NCBI GenBank assembly: GCA_902782465.1
Contig: CACZNH010000002.1
Coordinates: 1 to 64,000 of the forward strand
From: an uncultured Bacteroidales bacterium
GTDB lineage: Bacteria > Bacteroidota > Bacteroidia > Bacteroidales > Muribaculaceae
Direction: 5' to 3'
Length of the DNA stretch: 64,000 nt
Positions within the stretch are counted from its first letter, which is position 1; the number at the start of each line of letters is the position of its first letter. The position numbers and the translations under genes were made by a program. Under the pieces are notes generated by a model. It was given only the letters and a program-made list of their open reading frames with translations, was not told the DNA's origin and ran no database searches. Below are positions 54,201 to 62,076 of this stretch, in pieces.

Positions 54201-55215
54201 GGCCGCTGAACACAAAGATGCCGTTGTAATTGTTGTCGGTCTTGTAGGTGCCCACAAGCGTGCCGCCCTTGTACAGTTTGACGGTCGCACCGTTGATGGG
54301 CGCATGGGCGTCAATCGTTTCGTCAATATAGGTGTAAAGGCTGTTTTCCAGACTGTTAACCAAGTCTTTTACACTACCCATGATGTAGCCCGTATTCTCG
54401 CCGCTGATGCCGAAATAGTCGGCGGCACCACGGGCCAGGCGTATGCCTTCCTGACGGCAGTAGTCTTGATTAAGGGCACGGTGGCGGGCCGGCTGATAGG
54501 TGTGGAAATATCCCTCAACCAAGAAGCCGGGTACACCGTGCTTGAGAGCGCCCAGGTAGCCGTAATAGGTGATGCCTGAGGCACTGTTGGTCGAGTTCGA
54601 CCCTCCGTTATAGAAGGTGACGTCGCCCACGATATAGGGGGTTGTCTTGTTGATGGTGCGGGAAACGCAGTAGCTGGGATCCACCTCGTCCATCCAGTGA
54701 CGAGGCCAACTGGATTGACACATCGCAGTGCTTCCGCTCACCGCCTCGCTGGCGTTGGTGCCGCGGTAGATGTAGAGCGGGTAATTGTCCAACTTTCCGT
54801 CGGCTGACGACGCATTGGAGTGGATGGAGACAAACATGTCATAGTCGCCCTCTTCGGCTTCGGCGGCAATCACACTCAGTTTCTTGCTGTAGGCGCCATA
54901 TTGGTTCCCGTCGTAGGGGTAGGGACCGTTGGCGGTTCTCGAGAGCGTGATGTTCTCGTCTTTTACACCCATGCGCTTGAGGGCATCGCGCATTTCAAAT
55001 GCTTTCCACAGGTTGGTGTTGCTCTCGTAGAAGCCGCAGGTGTCGGGTCGACCCGTTGACAGTGCGGGATAGGAGATGGTCGCCATGGGGCGGTCGTTGG
55101 GGCCCCAGCCGCCATGGCCCGGGTTGATGTAGATGCGCACATCGTCGGCTGTCACGGCAAGCGCCGCACCGGCTGCGCACATCGCAATCAACAACAGTAA
55201 TAGTCTTTTTTTCAT
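51259..55215 (-). CDS. Secreted N-acetylmuramoyl-L-alanine amidase with duplicated propeller and dockerin-like tail
   Basis: 1318 residues. Signal peptide 1-20. Amidase_3-like domain 25-275: zinc ligands His34 (NPGHGG), Glu64 (FYESN), His132 (SIHSNA), catalytic Glu234 (FLVEGYFH). A carboxypeptidase-regulatory-like domain follows (305-375). Two tandem units of about 432 residues (383-814 and 824-1255) are strongly similar, both holding ATVAIDRSPESAHFGTIYVGER-type and FDWGGNLVCAG blocks, probably beta-propellers. Residues 1261-1318 are two dockerin-like repeats (GDVNCNGSREITDIT and DVNRDGIINVVDIT). The amidase would release stem peptides from muramic acid. Paralogue of 57237-60983. Confidence 0.85.
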   Translation of the reverse strand: MKKRLLLLLIAMCAAGAALAVTADDVRIYINPGHGGWGPNDRPMATISYPALSTGRPDTCGFYESNTNLWKAFEMRDALKRMGVKDENITLSRTANGPYPYDGNQYGAYSKKLSVIAAEAEEGDYDMFVSIHSNASSADGKLDNYPLYIYRGTNASEAVSGSTAMCQSSWPRHWMDEVDPSYCVSRTINKTTPYIVGDVTFYNGGSNSTNSASGITYYGYLGALKHGVPGFLVEGYFHTYQPARHRALNQDYCRQEGIRLARGAADYFGISGENTGYIMGSVKDLVNSLENSLYTYIDETIDAHAPINGATVKLYKGGTLVGTYKTDNNYNGIFVFSGLAPGNDYTISVTADGYANLNNQGSYNVSANETTYMVLYMTEADHVKGIYAYGLNRTTDASGNYVFTFKCNTDATNANLVFTDSVSGETVGSIALSNITEGDNTVTVAPEDLPGADGQVLAWAVNVAGEPITSIARLNSVNATYTRATVAIDRSPESAHFGTIYVGERVGKDNAGNGLYVCDIDGRPLNTTVYRGGQALSNCFRISVDAEGKIYIPDWADPSSGVYIADPDNLGGTFTPFFTGTRDSNGLISNNGVGVGSSVPSVWVQGSGADTKLYAYLEDLAGPSGRKNGIGVYNIGQADGSLLTTWGQAPSNYLDIGALEASTNGNIIADPEGRGVWVVQNRSKGQNTADVPSIVFTDDSGNVLFNSGTDLTSLNGSVIAGFAINNAGDMLVINDGDGVLQFYNISWNGNAPVLTSTGTTYTADARTDAGAIHQMAFDWGGNLVCAGKNIGIYSIPTDNNQSTTPARKSLSVVKRGIVVDTSFVKGIFAYDLTRAENGNGRYTFTFKANSDAREAYIIFTDNVSGEEVGRVAIDNVVEGVNRITLTKEQLPGEDGQVMNWAVNVVGDAITRITRLNDHYADYTRAMVAIDRSPESAHFGTIYVGERKGKEHAGNGIYACDINGQPKHSTVYNGGITWSNNMRIAVDGEGKIYIPEWGDATSGIYIADPDHLDGAFTQFFTGSRNSSGLITNNGQSVGSSVPGVWIQGTGAETKLYAFLEDVIAPSGRGNNVGIYNIGQTDGSLLTTWDNAPDQLLDLGSLMQNGNGNIIADSDGRGTWVMQYRSKGNNSAAVPSLVFVDNSGNVVFNSGSDLASLNGSLMSGFAINNPGDLMVINDGDGVLQFYNITWNGSTPTLTSNGTSFTTDARASNNAIYQMAFDWGGNLVCAGGNIGIYSIPTDDNQSTTPARASLTVVKEPSFLPGDVNCNGSREITDITALIDYVLGNTVQQPFSLQAADVNRDGIINVVDITTLIDLVLN

Positions 55216-55313
55216 CTTCTAGAGTTTTATCGGTTAAACAATTCTTTGGTTATGGTTGATGTCTTGCTTATAACGCACAAGAAACCCGTTGCGGGCCTCT
55301 TGGTAACTGATTG

Positions 55314-56978
55314 TTATGATTCCGGCTTTTCCTCATCCTCGAGCACGAGGCTCTTGGCGCGGTAGGTCCAGCCATAGTGTTTGTAGATGTCCACCAGATG
55401 CGGCAGGCGTGACTTGAAGTCCTGATAGTCCTTGTTCTGTGGCTGAATCCATTGAACTTCGGCCAGTGCGGCCATGCGGGGCAGGATTTGGTACTGAATC
55501 TGCGGCTCGCAGGTGATGTATTCGGTCCACACGTTGGCCTGTGCGCCCAGGATGTGGTGTCGCTTGTCGGCAGGCAAATCGGCGGCTACGGGCTCAAAGT
55601 CATAGACCTTCTTGAGCGTATTGCATCCACCGAAGGCAGGCGGCTCGTTCCAGGTATTGCTGGTCTGGTAGTAGTCAAAATAGAGTGGCCCAACGGGTGT
55701 CATGATGACGTCATGGCCTGTCATAGCGCCCTTGGCACCCGGCTCGGCACCCCGCCACGACATGATGGTCGCAGTGGTGTCCACGTCACAGCCCAGCAGC
55801 TCGTCCCAGCCGATGATGCGTTTGCCCTTGTCGGCCAGATAGTGCTGCACATGGGTGGTGAACCATCCCTGCAGCAAGGCCTCGGCACTCTGCTTGCCCT
55901 TGGCTTGAAGACCCAGCTGCCTGATGCGCTGCTGGCACAAGGGGCACTGCTCCCAGCGCACTCGGGGCGACTCGTCACCGCCGATGTGGACATGCTCACC
56001 GGGGAATAGCTGGGAAACCTCGTCGAGCACGTCCTTGACAAACTGCAGCGTCTGGTCCTTGCCCACGCACAGGATATCGTCGGTCACACCCCACTGGCCC
56101 CACACCTCGTAGGGGCCACCGGTGCAACCCAGCTCAGGATAGGCAGCCAGTGCGCCCAGCATATGGCCCGGCATGTCAATTTCGGGGATGATGGTGATGT
56201 AGCGGTCGGCAGCATAGCGCACGATGTCACGGATCTGTTCCTGGGTGTAATAGCCGCCATAGCGGATGCCGTCGTTCACGGGCGAGTTGTGGCCAAGCAC
56301 GGTGCCGTTACGCCAGCCGCCTACTTCGGTCAGTCGGGGATATTTCTTGATTTCCACACGCCAGCCCTGGTCATCGGTCAGGTGCCAGTGCAGACGGTTC
56401 ATGCCGTGCAGCGCCATAATGTCGATGTAGCGTTTCACCGTCTCAACGCCAAAGAAGTGACGCGAGCAATCCAGATGCATGCCGCGGTAGCCAAAACGGG
56501 GCTTGCCTGCTATCTGTGCAGCTGGTAGGCCGATGGTTGTGGCTTCACCGGCGGGCAGCGACTTGCGCAGCACCTGCAGGCCATGGAAGACACCGGCAGG
56601 AGTCTTGCCGCTCACCTCGACACCATTGGGCATGACCGTGATGCTGTAGGCCTCGTCACCGTCAATTTTGGGGTCGATGAGCAGTGAGATGTTCCCCGTG
56701 CGGTCCTTGGTGTTGAGGGTGGGGCGTGTGCTCAGGTGCATCCCCGTCAGTTCCTCGACATACTGGCTCAGCAGCATCGCATTGCGTTCCATATCGCGGT
56801 TTCCTGTCGGGTAGTTGACGATGCAGCGCTCGGTGAGCTTGAAATCAGCCCCCTTGATGCCGTTAATCGCGTCGGGCAGCGGTATTACCCGATAGTCAGC
56901 CTTGGGAGCCTGTGCCATTGCCGTGATGGCAATCAATGCCATTGCCAGGCTGGTAAATAAATGTCTTGCAGTCATCAT
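55314..56978 (-). CDS. Secreted beta-N-acetylhexosaminidase (GH20)
   Basis: 554 residues; signal peptide about 1-22 (ending AMA). A GH20 N-terminal domain (28-155) precedes the TIM barrel. Catalytic pair Asp335-Glu336 in HIGGDESPRVRW; GMHLDCSRHFF, LHWHLTDDQGWR and PEIDMPGHM are typical. It removes terminal GlcNAc or GalNAc from glycans; with the flanking amidases, peptidoglycan fragments or host glycans are candidates. It has its own promoter and starts the unit GH20, amidase 1, propeller 1. Confidence 0.95.
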   Translation of the reverse strand: MMTARHLFTSLAMALIAITAMAQAPKADYRVIPLPDAINGIKGADFKLTERCIVNYPTGNRDMERNAMLLSQYVEELTGMHLSTRPTLNTKDRTGNISLLIDPKIDGDEAYSITVMPNGVEVSGKTPAGVFHGLQVLRKSLPAGEATTIGLPAAQIAGKPRFGYRGMHLDCSRHFFGVETVKRYIDIMALHGMNRLHWHLTDDQGWRVEIKKYPRLTEVGGWRNGTVLGHNSPVNDGIRYGGYYTQEQIRDIVRYAADRYITIIPEIDMPGHMLGALAAYPELGCTGGPYEVWGQWGVTDDILCVGKDQTLQFVKDVLDEVSQLFPGEHVHIGGDESPRVRWEQCPLCQQRIRQLGLQAKGKQSAEALLQGWFTTHVQHYLADKGKRIIGWDELLGCDVDTTATIMSWRGAEPGAKGAMTGHDVIMTPVGPLYFDYYQTSNTWNEPPAFGGCNTLKKVYDFEPVAADLPADKRHHILGAQANVWTEYITCEPQIQYQILPRMAALAEVQWIQPQNKDYQDFKSRLPHLVDIYKHYGWTYRAKSLVLEDEEKPES

Positions 56979-57015
56979 TATTGGGTTATTTGTGGTTATG
57001 CGTTAATGAATCTTG

Positions 57016-57045
57016 CAAAGTTAGTAATTTACTTTTTAGATTCAA
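57016..57045 (-). promoter_or_regulatory. Promoter of the GH20 unit
   Basis: On the minus strand: TTG (57045-57043), 19 bases, TAACTTTG (57023-57016). The GH20 ATG is at 56978. Confidence 0.6.
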
Positions 57046-57053
57046 ATGATTTA

Positions 57054-57121
57054 ACTACGAATTTCGCTAATTACTCTAATGTACAATCTCTTAATTTGTG
57101 AAATTCGCATCATTCGTAGTT
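57054..57121. repeat. Inverted 9-base repeat arrays upstream of GH20
   Basis: Left array ACTACGAAT, TTCGCTAAT, TACTCTAAT; right array TAATTTGTG, AAATTCGCA, TCATTCGTA, then GTTT. The outer AACTACGAAT and ATTCGTAGTT are exact complements. Same family as 22604-22671. Confidence 0.6.
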
Positions 57122-57130
57122 TCTGAAACC

Positions 57131-57168
57131 GCAAAACAAGAGTGGGCCGCCCATCGTGGCGACCCACC
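57131..57168 (-). terminator. Terminator of the propeller 2-amidase 2 unit
   Basis: GTGGG/CCCAC and CGCC/GGCG stems (57142-57167) with one bulge. Read on the minus strand, TCTTGTTTTG follows. Confidence 0.7.
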
Positions 57169-57202
57169 CTCATATCATTACAAATTATGCGATTAAACTT
57201 TT

Positions 57203-57232
57203 AAATTCGTGAAATTCGCGTAATTCGTAGTT
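57203..57232. repeat. Three 9-base units beyond the amidase 2 stop
   Basis: AAATTCGTG, AAATTCGCG, TAATTCGTA, then GTTT, ending a few bases from the stop codon of the minus-strand amidase gene. Confidence 0.6.
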
Positions 57233-57236
57233 TCGA

Positions 57237-60200
57237 TTACTTGATGACCTTCACGCTCTGAGTCGAGCCGTCGCTGTAGGTGCGAACGATGATGTTCACG
57301 CCCTCGACAGGCTGGCTGTACTCAATACCGCGGATGTCGTAGTAGCGCTCACGGACAAGGGTCTTCTCGGCCTTCACCTCATCAACACCCGTTGTCGGAA
57401 TCTTAATTACCTTGAACTCACCGCAAGCGGGAGTGGTGCAGATGTTCTCCTGGGTGGGCAGTGAGTAGATACCGATGTTGCCACCAGCGCAAACCAGGTT
57501 GCCGGCATAGTCAAATGCCATCTGGTAGATGCTTCCCTGACCAGTCTTGAACGAGTACTTAGGAGTGATATCGGGCGTGTTGCCGTTCCAAGTGATGTCG
57601 AAGAACTGGAGCACATAGCTACCGTCGTTGATGACGAGCAGATCGGAAGCTTCGTTCACGGTAAAGCCGGCACGATCACTACCGTTGATCATCTCGTTGT
57701 AGGGAGCGCGGCCAGAGTTGAAGGTCACGTTGCCGTCATTGTCAACAAACATGAGCGAGGGAACACCGGCGGCATTGTTACCTGCGCTGCGGTACTGCGA
57801 TACCCAAACGCCGTGGCCAGCGGGATCAGGAACAACGTTACCGTTGGTGTTGAGCTGCCATGCGCCGATGTCAAAGTACTGGTTGGGTGCAGTTGTCCAA
57901 GTGTCAACGATGCTGCCGTCAGGCTGACCGATGTTGTAAACACCCACACCGTTGCCGAAGTCCTCAAGATATACATACAGCTTGGTGTCAGCACCAGTGC
58001 CACCGATGCCTACGCCAGGCGTCGACGAACCGACAGCCACACCATTGTTGGTGATCAGACCGTCGCTGTTGCGCTCACCGACGAAGAAGTTGTTCCAAGT
58101 CTCGTCAAGCTTGTTGGGATCGGCAATGAATACGCCCGAGGTGGGATCACCCCAATCGGGAACGTACAGCTTACCGTTGCAGTCAATACCCATGCGGTAG
58201 AGGCTGCGCCAGGTGCGGTTGCCGTTGTAGAACTGGTCGTTCATACGGATACCGTTAGCGTCATACAGATAAACACCATTGCCCGGATCGTTGTTGGCGA
58301 CGCGGTTACCGGCATAGATGGTACCCATCTTGGGACTGCACGGTGACTTGTCGACAGCGACAAACAGCTGGCCGCTGTAGCTCGGGCCAACCGGGTTGAT
58401 GCGATGGATGGTGTTGATGTTCTCACTCTCGAGCGTGATGCTCCAGGTCAAGGTCTCGCCAGCCATTGCGGGCAACTCGTTGAAGGCGATGCTGAACTCG
58501 TTCTCGCCCTTTACCACGTCGGGAATCTCATAGGTGCCCACTTCCTCGCCATCAGCGTTATAGAAGGTGATATAAGCACCTTGAGCATCGTCGTTGGCAT
58601 TGAATGCGAACGTGCAGGTCTCGTCGTCGTTGCTGTAGTTCAGACCGTAAGCATAGATGGCAGGAACACCAGGCTGGGCATTGGCAATAGCCTGCCACTT
58701 GGTGATCTTGTTGTCCTGCATCAGGTACAGGTTGATGTCCTCACCCTTGACAGCGGCACCCGTTGCCATGAACTGGGTGGCCAGCGGAGTCAGGTCGGTG
58801 TTGGTGGTAGCTACCAGAGCGGCCTGGTCCAGACCGGCAGTGATGTCATACAGCTTGATGCCACCCACGTTGACGGCCTCACCACGGTCGGGAGCGATGT
58901 AGGGCGTCACCATGTACTGGTGCTCGGCATACTTGAAGAATGAAGTGCCCACAACGGGGATGTCAATCTCATCGCCCACAAAGCGGCCCACTATCTCGCT
59001 GTCGGTACCGTTGGCCTTGGCCGTGGCAACCTCCATGAGCAGGGTGTTCTCGCCGTCCAGCATGACTTGGTCGTCGTTGCGCGGCGAGAGGACGATCTGC
59101 GGCTCTCCCACCTTGTCCCGGGTGAAGTTGCTCGTGGCATTGACGGTCTTCTCGGTGTAAACAGTGCTGGTAATCTGGTTGTTGACAATCGTCAGCTTCA
59201 GGAACCTCATGCCACCGGCGCTGCTAGCGGCGTCGTTGGTACCAGCGATGGTCACGGTGCAGTCGTCGGCACCACCGTCGATGGCCAGCGACTGGGCACG
59301 GTAGTAGTAGAAGTTGGCAGAGCTCTGGGTGGTTACCCACTCAACGGGATTACTGTCAAAGTCAGCCCACTTGAACAGGCGCAGCGTGCCGCGCTCGAAG
59401 CCTGCATTCACATGACCGGCGTCAAACTGGGTCTGGAGGCTGTTGATGCCCACGAGCTGGTTGTCGGCAGTGAAGCAGATGTCTTTCAGACGGCTGTAGA
59501 AGCCGATGTTGTTGGGCTCGGCAGGAGCGATACCGTCGATGCTCAGCTCCTTGACAATCGCCTTGTCAACATTGTTGATCAGGTACAGGTGAGGAGTGCC
59601 GTCCTCAGCGTTGGTCAGCACAACGGTGCTGTCGCCGCGAACGAGCATGCGCATGATCTTGCCGTCAAACTCATACTCGGTGCCCTCGTCACATACCAGG
59701 TCAAGCTTCTCGGGAGCGCTCACGTAGGCGGGCAGCTCGGGCTCGGGATAGTTCTGGTACAGGTCTTCAGGAACAACATACTCGTTGTCCTCGAGCAGGG
59801 CAACCTCGTAGGTGGTCTTGTTGGCCTCGACAACGATGTTGCCTGCGGCCTTGGCAATCCATTCCTTCCACTGGCTGTCGACATCGGCAGGGGAGTACTC
59901 GCCCAGGGGCTTGAAGCCTTCGGCCTCAACGGCCAGGGTATAGGTGCCGGGATCCAGGTTCTCGAACACGAACACGCCATTGTAGTTGTCATCGGTGGTG
60001 TAGCGAGCTACCTCCTGACCGTTCTTGTACAGGATGACTACGGCGCCGTTGATGGGAGCCCACTGGTCCATGGTGCCTGCATTGTAGTTGTACAGGTTGT
60101 GGACGAGGTGGTTGTGCAGGTCCTTCACGGTACCCATGATGTAACCCTTGCTGTCAGGGGTCAGACCGAAGTATTCACCGATACCGCGGGCGATGCGGAT

Positions 60201-60983
60201 ACCCTCCTGGTGGCAATAGTCAATGTTCAGCGCACGGTGGCGTGCGGGCTGATAGGTGTGGAAGTAACCCTCAACCAGGAAGCCAGGAGCACCATGCTTC
60301 AACACGCCCAGATAGCCGGTGTAAGCGTTGCCGGTATTGGGGTCAACACGTGTCGATGAGCTGCCATAGAAGTTGATATCACCACGCACGTTGGGACTCG
60401 TGGGGCTGTAGTTGGTCATCGGGTCAATCTCGTTGGTGTAGAAGATGGGCCAGCAGGTCAGACCCATGGCACGGCTGCCAGGAGCCAGGTCGCCGCCATC
60501 ACCGTCATTACCGCGATACAGCATCAGCGGGTAGTTGGTGGCGGTGCCGTCGGTCAACGCGTTGGAGTGGTGCGACAGGAACATGTCGTAGTTGCCGATT
60601 TCCACCTCCTCGCAGATCTCGGACAACGGACGGTTGTAAATCTCGGCGTCTTCAGCACCCTGTACATAGGGGTACGGACCGTTAAACCACCTCGACATGG
60701 TGATGTTCTCGGCCTTCACGCCCATCTTGATGAGCTGGGCGCGCGTCTGGATGGATTTCCACAGGTTGGTGTTACTCTCGTAGAAACCGTTGGTGTCGGG
60801 ACGTCCCGTCTCGGGCAACATGGGATAGGAAATGGTCGCCATCGGGCGGTCATTGGGACCCCAGCTACCGTGACCGGGATTCAGATAAATACGAAGATCG
60901 TCGGCTGTGTCAGCCTGCATTGCGCCAGCTGCCATGATGGCGGCTACGGCAAGTAAAAATATCTTTTTCATAGCGGTCATCAT
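57237..60983 (-). CDS. Secreted N-acetylmuramoyl-L-alanine amidase with propeller domains and C-terminal sorting domain
   Basis: 1248 residues. Signal peptide to about residue 24. Amidase domain 28-275: His38 (NPGHGS), Glu69, His139 (SHHSNA), Glu238 (FLVEGYFH). Regulatory-like domain 310-360. Residues 415-770 are a second, unrelated propeller-like part (GTPHLYLINNVD, RGTLRLFKWAD). Residues 775-1195 match the 432-residue unit found twice in the 51.3 kb amidase. The C-terminus (RYYDIRGIEYSQ, then TYSDGSTQSVKVIK) is a sorting domain, where the paralogue has a dockerin. The start overlaps the propeller gene stop (ATGATGA); ATG at 60971 is an alternative. Confidence 0.85.
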   Translation of the reverse strand: MMTAMKKIFLLAVAAIMAAGAMQADTADDLRIYLNPGHGSWGPNDRPMATISYPMLPETGRPDTNGFYESNTNLWKSIQTRAQLIKMGVKAENITMSRWFNGPYPYVQGAEDAEIYNRPLSEICEEVEIGNYDMFLSHHSNALTDGTATNYPLMLYRGNDGDGGDLAPGSRAMGLTCWPIFYTNEIDPMTNYSPTSPNVRGDINFYGSSSTRVDPNTGNAYTGYLGVLKHGAPGFLVEGYFHTYQPARHRALNIDYCHQEGIRIARGIGEYFGLTPDSKGYIMGTVKDLHNHLVHNLYNYNAGTMDQWAPINGAVVILYKNGQEVARYTTDDNYNGVFVFENLDPGTYTLAVEAEGFKPLGEYSPADVDSQWKEWIAKAAGNIVVEANKTTYEVALLEDNEYVVPEDLYQNYPEPELPAYVSAPEKLDLVCDEGTEYEFDGKIMRMLVRGDSTVVLTNAEDGTPHLYLINNVDKAIVKELSIDGIAPAEPNNIGFYSRLKDICFTADNQLVGINSLQTQFDAGHVNAGFERGTLRLFKWADFDSNPVEWVTTQSSANFYYYRAQSLAIDGGADDCTVTIAGTNDAASSAGGMRFLKLTIVNNQITSTVYTEKTVNATSNFTRDKVGEPQIVLSPRNDDQVMLDGENTLLMEVATAKANGTDSEIVGRFVGDEIDIPVVGTSFFKYAEHQYMVTPYIAPDRGEAVNVGGIKLYDITAGLDQAALVATTNTDLTPLATQFMATGAAVKGEDINLYLMQDNKITKWQAIANAQPGVPAIYAYGLNYSNDDETCTFAFNANDDAQGAYITFYNADGEEVGTYEIPDVVKGENEFSIAFNELPAMAGETLTWSITLESENINTIHRINPVGPSYSGQLFVAVDKSPCSPKMGTIYAGNRVANNDPGNGVYLYDANGIRMNDQFYNGNRTWRSLYRMGIDCNGKLYVPDWGDPTSGVFIADPNKLDETWNNFFVGERNSDGLITNNGVAVGSSTPGVGIGGTGADTKLYVYLEDFGNGVGVYNIGQPDGSIVDTWTTAPNQYFDIGAWQLNTNGNVVPDPAGHGVWVSQYRSAGNNAAGVPSLMFVDNDGNVTFNSGRAPYNEMINGSDRAGFTVNEASDLLVINDGSYVLQFFDITWNGNTPDITPKYSFKTGQGSIYQMAFDYAGNLVCAGGNIGIYSLPTQENICTTPACGEFKVIKIPTTGVDEVKAEKTLVRERYYDIRGIEYSQPVEGVNIIVRTYSDGSTQSVKVIK

Positions 60984-61876
60984 TTGGTTACGTTAATAAT
61001 GTAAGCCTCACCGGCGGGAGTGCTGAAGGCAATCTTGCCGTCGGCAGCATGGGGATACATGGCGATGGTGGCATCGTCGGTCAGCGTCTGGGTCGTGCCG
61101 TCGAGCGTGGCGGCAACGATGGTCGAGGCGTAGATGAACTCGCCGTCGTCCAGGTCCATCATGCCCACGATGGTGTTGTTGTCATACCATACGGGAGCAC
61201 GCATCTTGCCCACCTTGCGAACGTTGCTGCCGTCAAGGTTGCACACGTAGGTGCCATGAGCGGCACGGTAATAGAGTACCTGGGTGCCGTCGGGCGACAG
61301 GCTGGCCCACATGTAGCTGTACTGGTCACCGTTGGGCGAGAGCTTGCGCGTCTTGCCGTTGATGGTAATCATCAGCTGGCCCTTGTCGATGGAGAGCACG
61401 GGCAGTTTCTGGGCCTTGGCATTGCCGATGGCCTTGTTGCTGTACTTGCCCTTGTTCACGGCACATGCGCTCGTGGCGTCAACATTGTAGCCCTGCAGGT
61501 TGCGTGTGGGCTTCACCAGCACCTGGCTGGCACCGGTAGCGAGGTTCACGCTGTTGAGCGATGACAGGCGCAGGTGTTTCTTGTTGAAGGAACCCTCGCG
61601 GTAAACGACCGTCTGGCCGTCGGGCGAAATCTTCACGTTGTGTCCTGCACTGGGGGCAGTACTCAACACCTGGCGTTGGTTGGTGTTCAGGTCCAGCTTG
61701 ACGAGGCCCTGGTTGGTGGCGCTGGTCAGCAGCAGGTAATCGCCCTGGGGGCTGATTGCCGCTACAGCAGCCTGTTCAGGCAGATTGACCTTCTCGACCG
61801 AGGTCACATTCAGTACCTGACCCATTGCACTCATCGAGAAACCTAACGCCAATGCGAATAGAAGTTTTCTCATCAT
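60980..61876 (-). CDS. Secreted TolB/WD40-like beta-propeller protein, copy 2
   Basis: 298 residues from ATG at 61876 (61873 equally possible); signal peptide about 1-20. Paralogue of 50366-51217, sharing AISPQGDYLLLT, SLSPDGTQVLYY, NNTIVGM and KIAFSTPAGEAYII. First gene of a two-gene unit, coupled by overlap to amidase 2, whereas copy 1 is downstream of amidase 1. Constant pairing with the amidases suggests a shared task such as substrate capture. Confidence 0.78.
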   Translation of the reverse strand: MMRKLLFALALGFSMSAMGQVLNVTSVEKVNLPEQAAVAAISPQGDYLLLTSATNQGLVKLDLNTNQRQVLSTAPSAGHNVKISPDGQTVVYREGSFNKKHLRLSSLNSVNLATGASQVLVKPTRNLQGYNVDATSACAVNKGKYSNKAIGNAKAQKLPVLSIDKGQLMITINGKTRKLSPNGDQYSYMWASLSPDGTQVLYYRAAHGTYVCNLDGSNVRKVGKMRAPVWYDNNTIVGMMDLDDGEFIYASTIVAATLDGTTQTLTDDATIAMYPHAADGKIAFSTPAGEAYIINVTK

Positions 61877-61961
61877 GTCGGTAAATGGATTAAAGTTAAA
61901 CAATATTGGTTATAAAAATCTTTATACTCGTTTTGGTGTATTGACCCTTGAATGGAATACG

Positions 61962-61969
61962 CAAAGGTA
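61962..61969 (-). promoter_or_regulatory. -7 element for the propeller 2-amidase 2 unit
   Basis: TACCTTTG on the minus strand, about 85 bases before the ATG at 61876. Confidence 0.55.
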
Positions 61970-62041
61970 ATCGAAAAAAATGTAAAAAACAAATAAAAAA
62001 TGATTTCTTTGATATATAGGCTCAAATTTGCCTTTTTTTTG

Positions 62042-62049
62042 TAATTTTG
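62042..62049 (+). promoter_or_regulatory. -7 element for the LysE-family gene
   Basis: TAATTTTG about 28 bases before the TTG start codon at 62077. No ATG is available between it and the first membrane span. Confidence 0.55.
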
Positions 62050-62076
62050 TGGCTCGTTACTGAATAACCTCCTGTA

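Noticed and set aside
49247..61876. Standard SusC/SusD polysaccharide utilisation locus
   Set aside because: No TonB-dependent receptor, SusD-like protein, or hybrid two-component regulator in the block.
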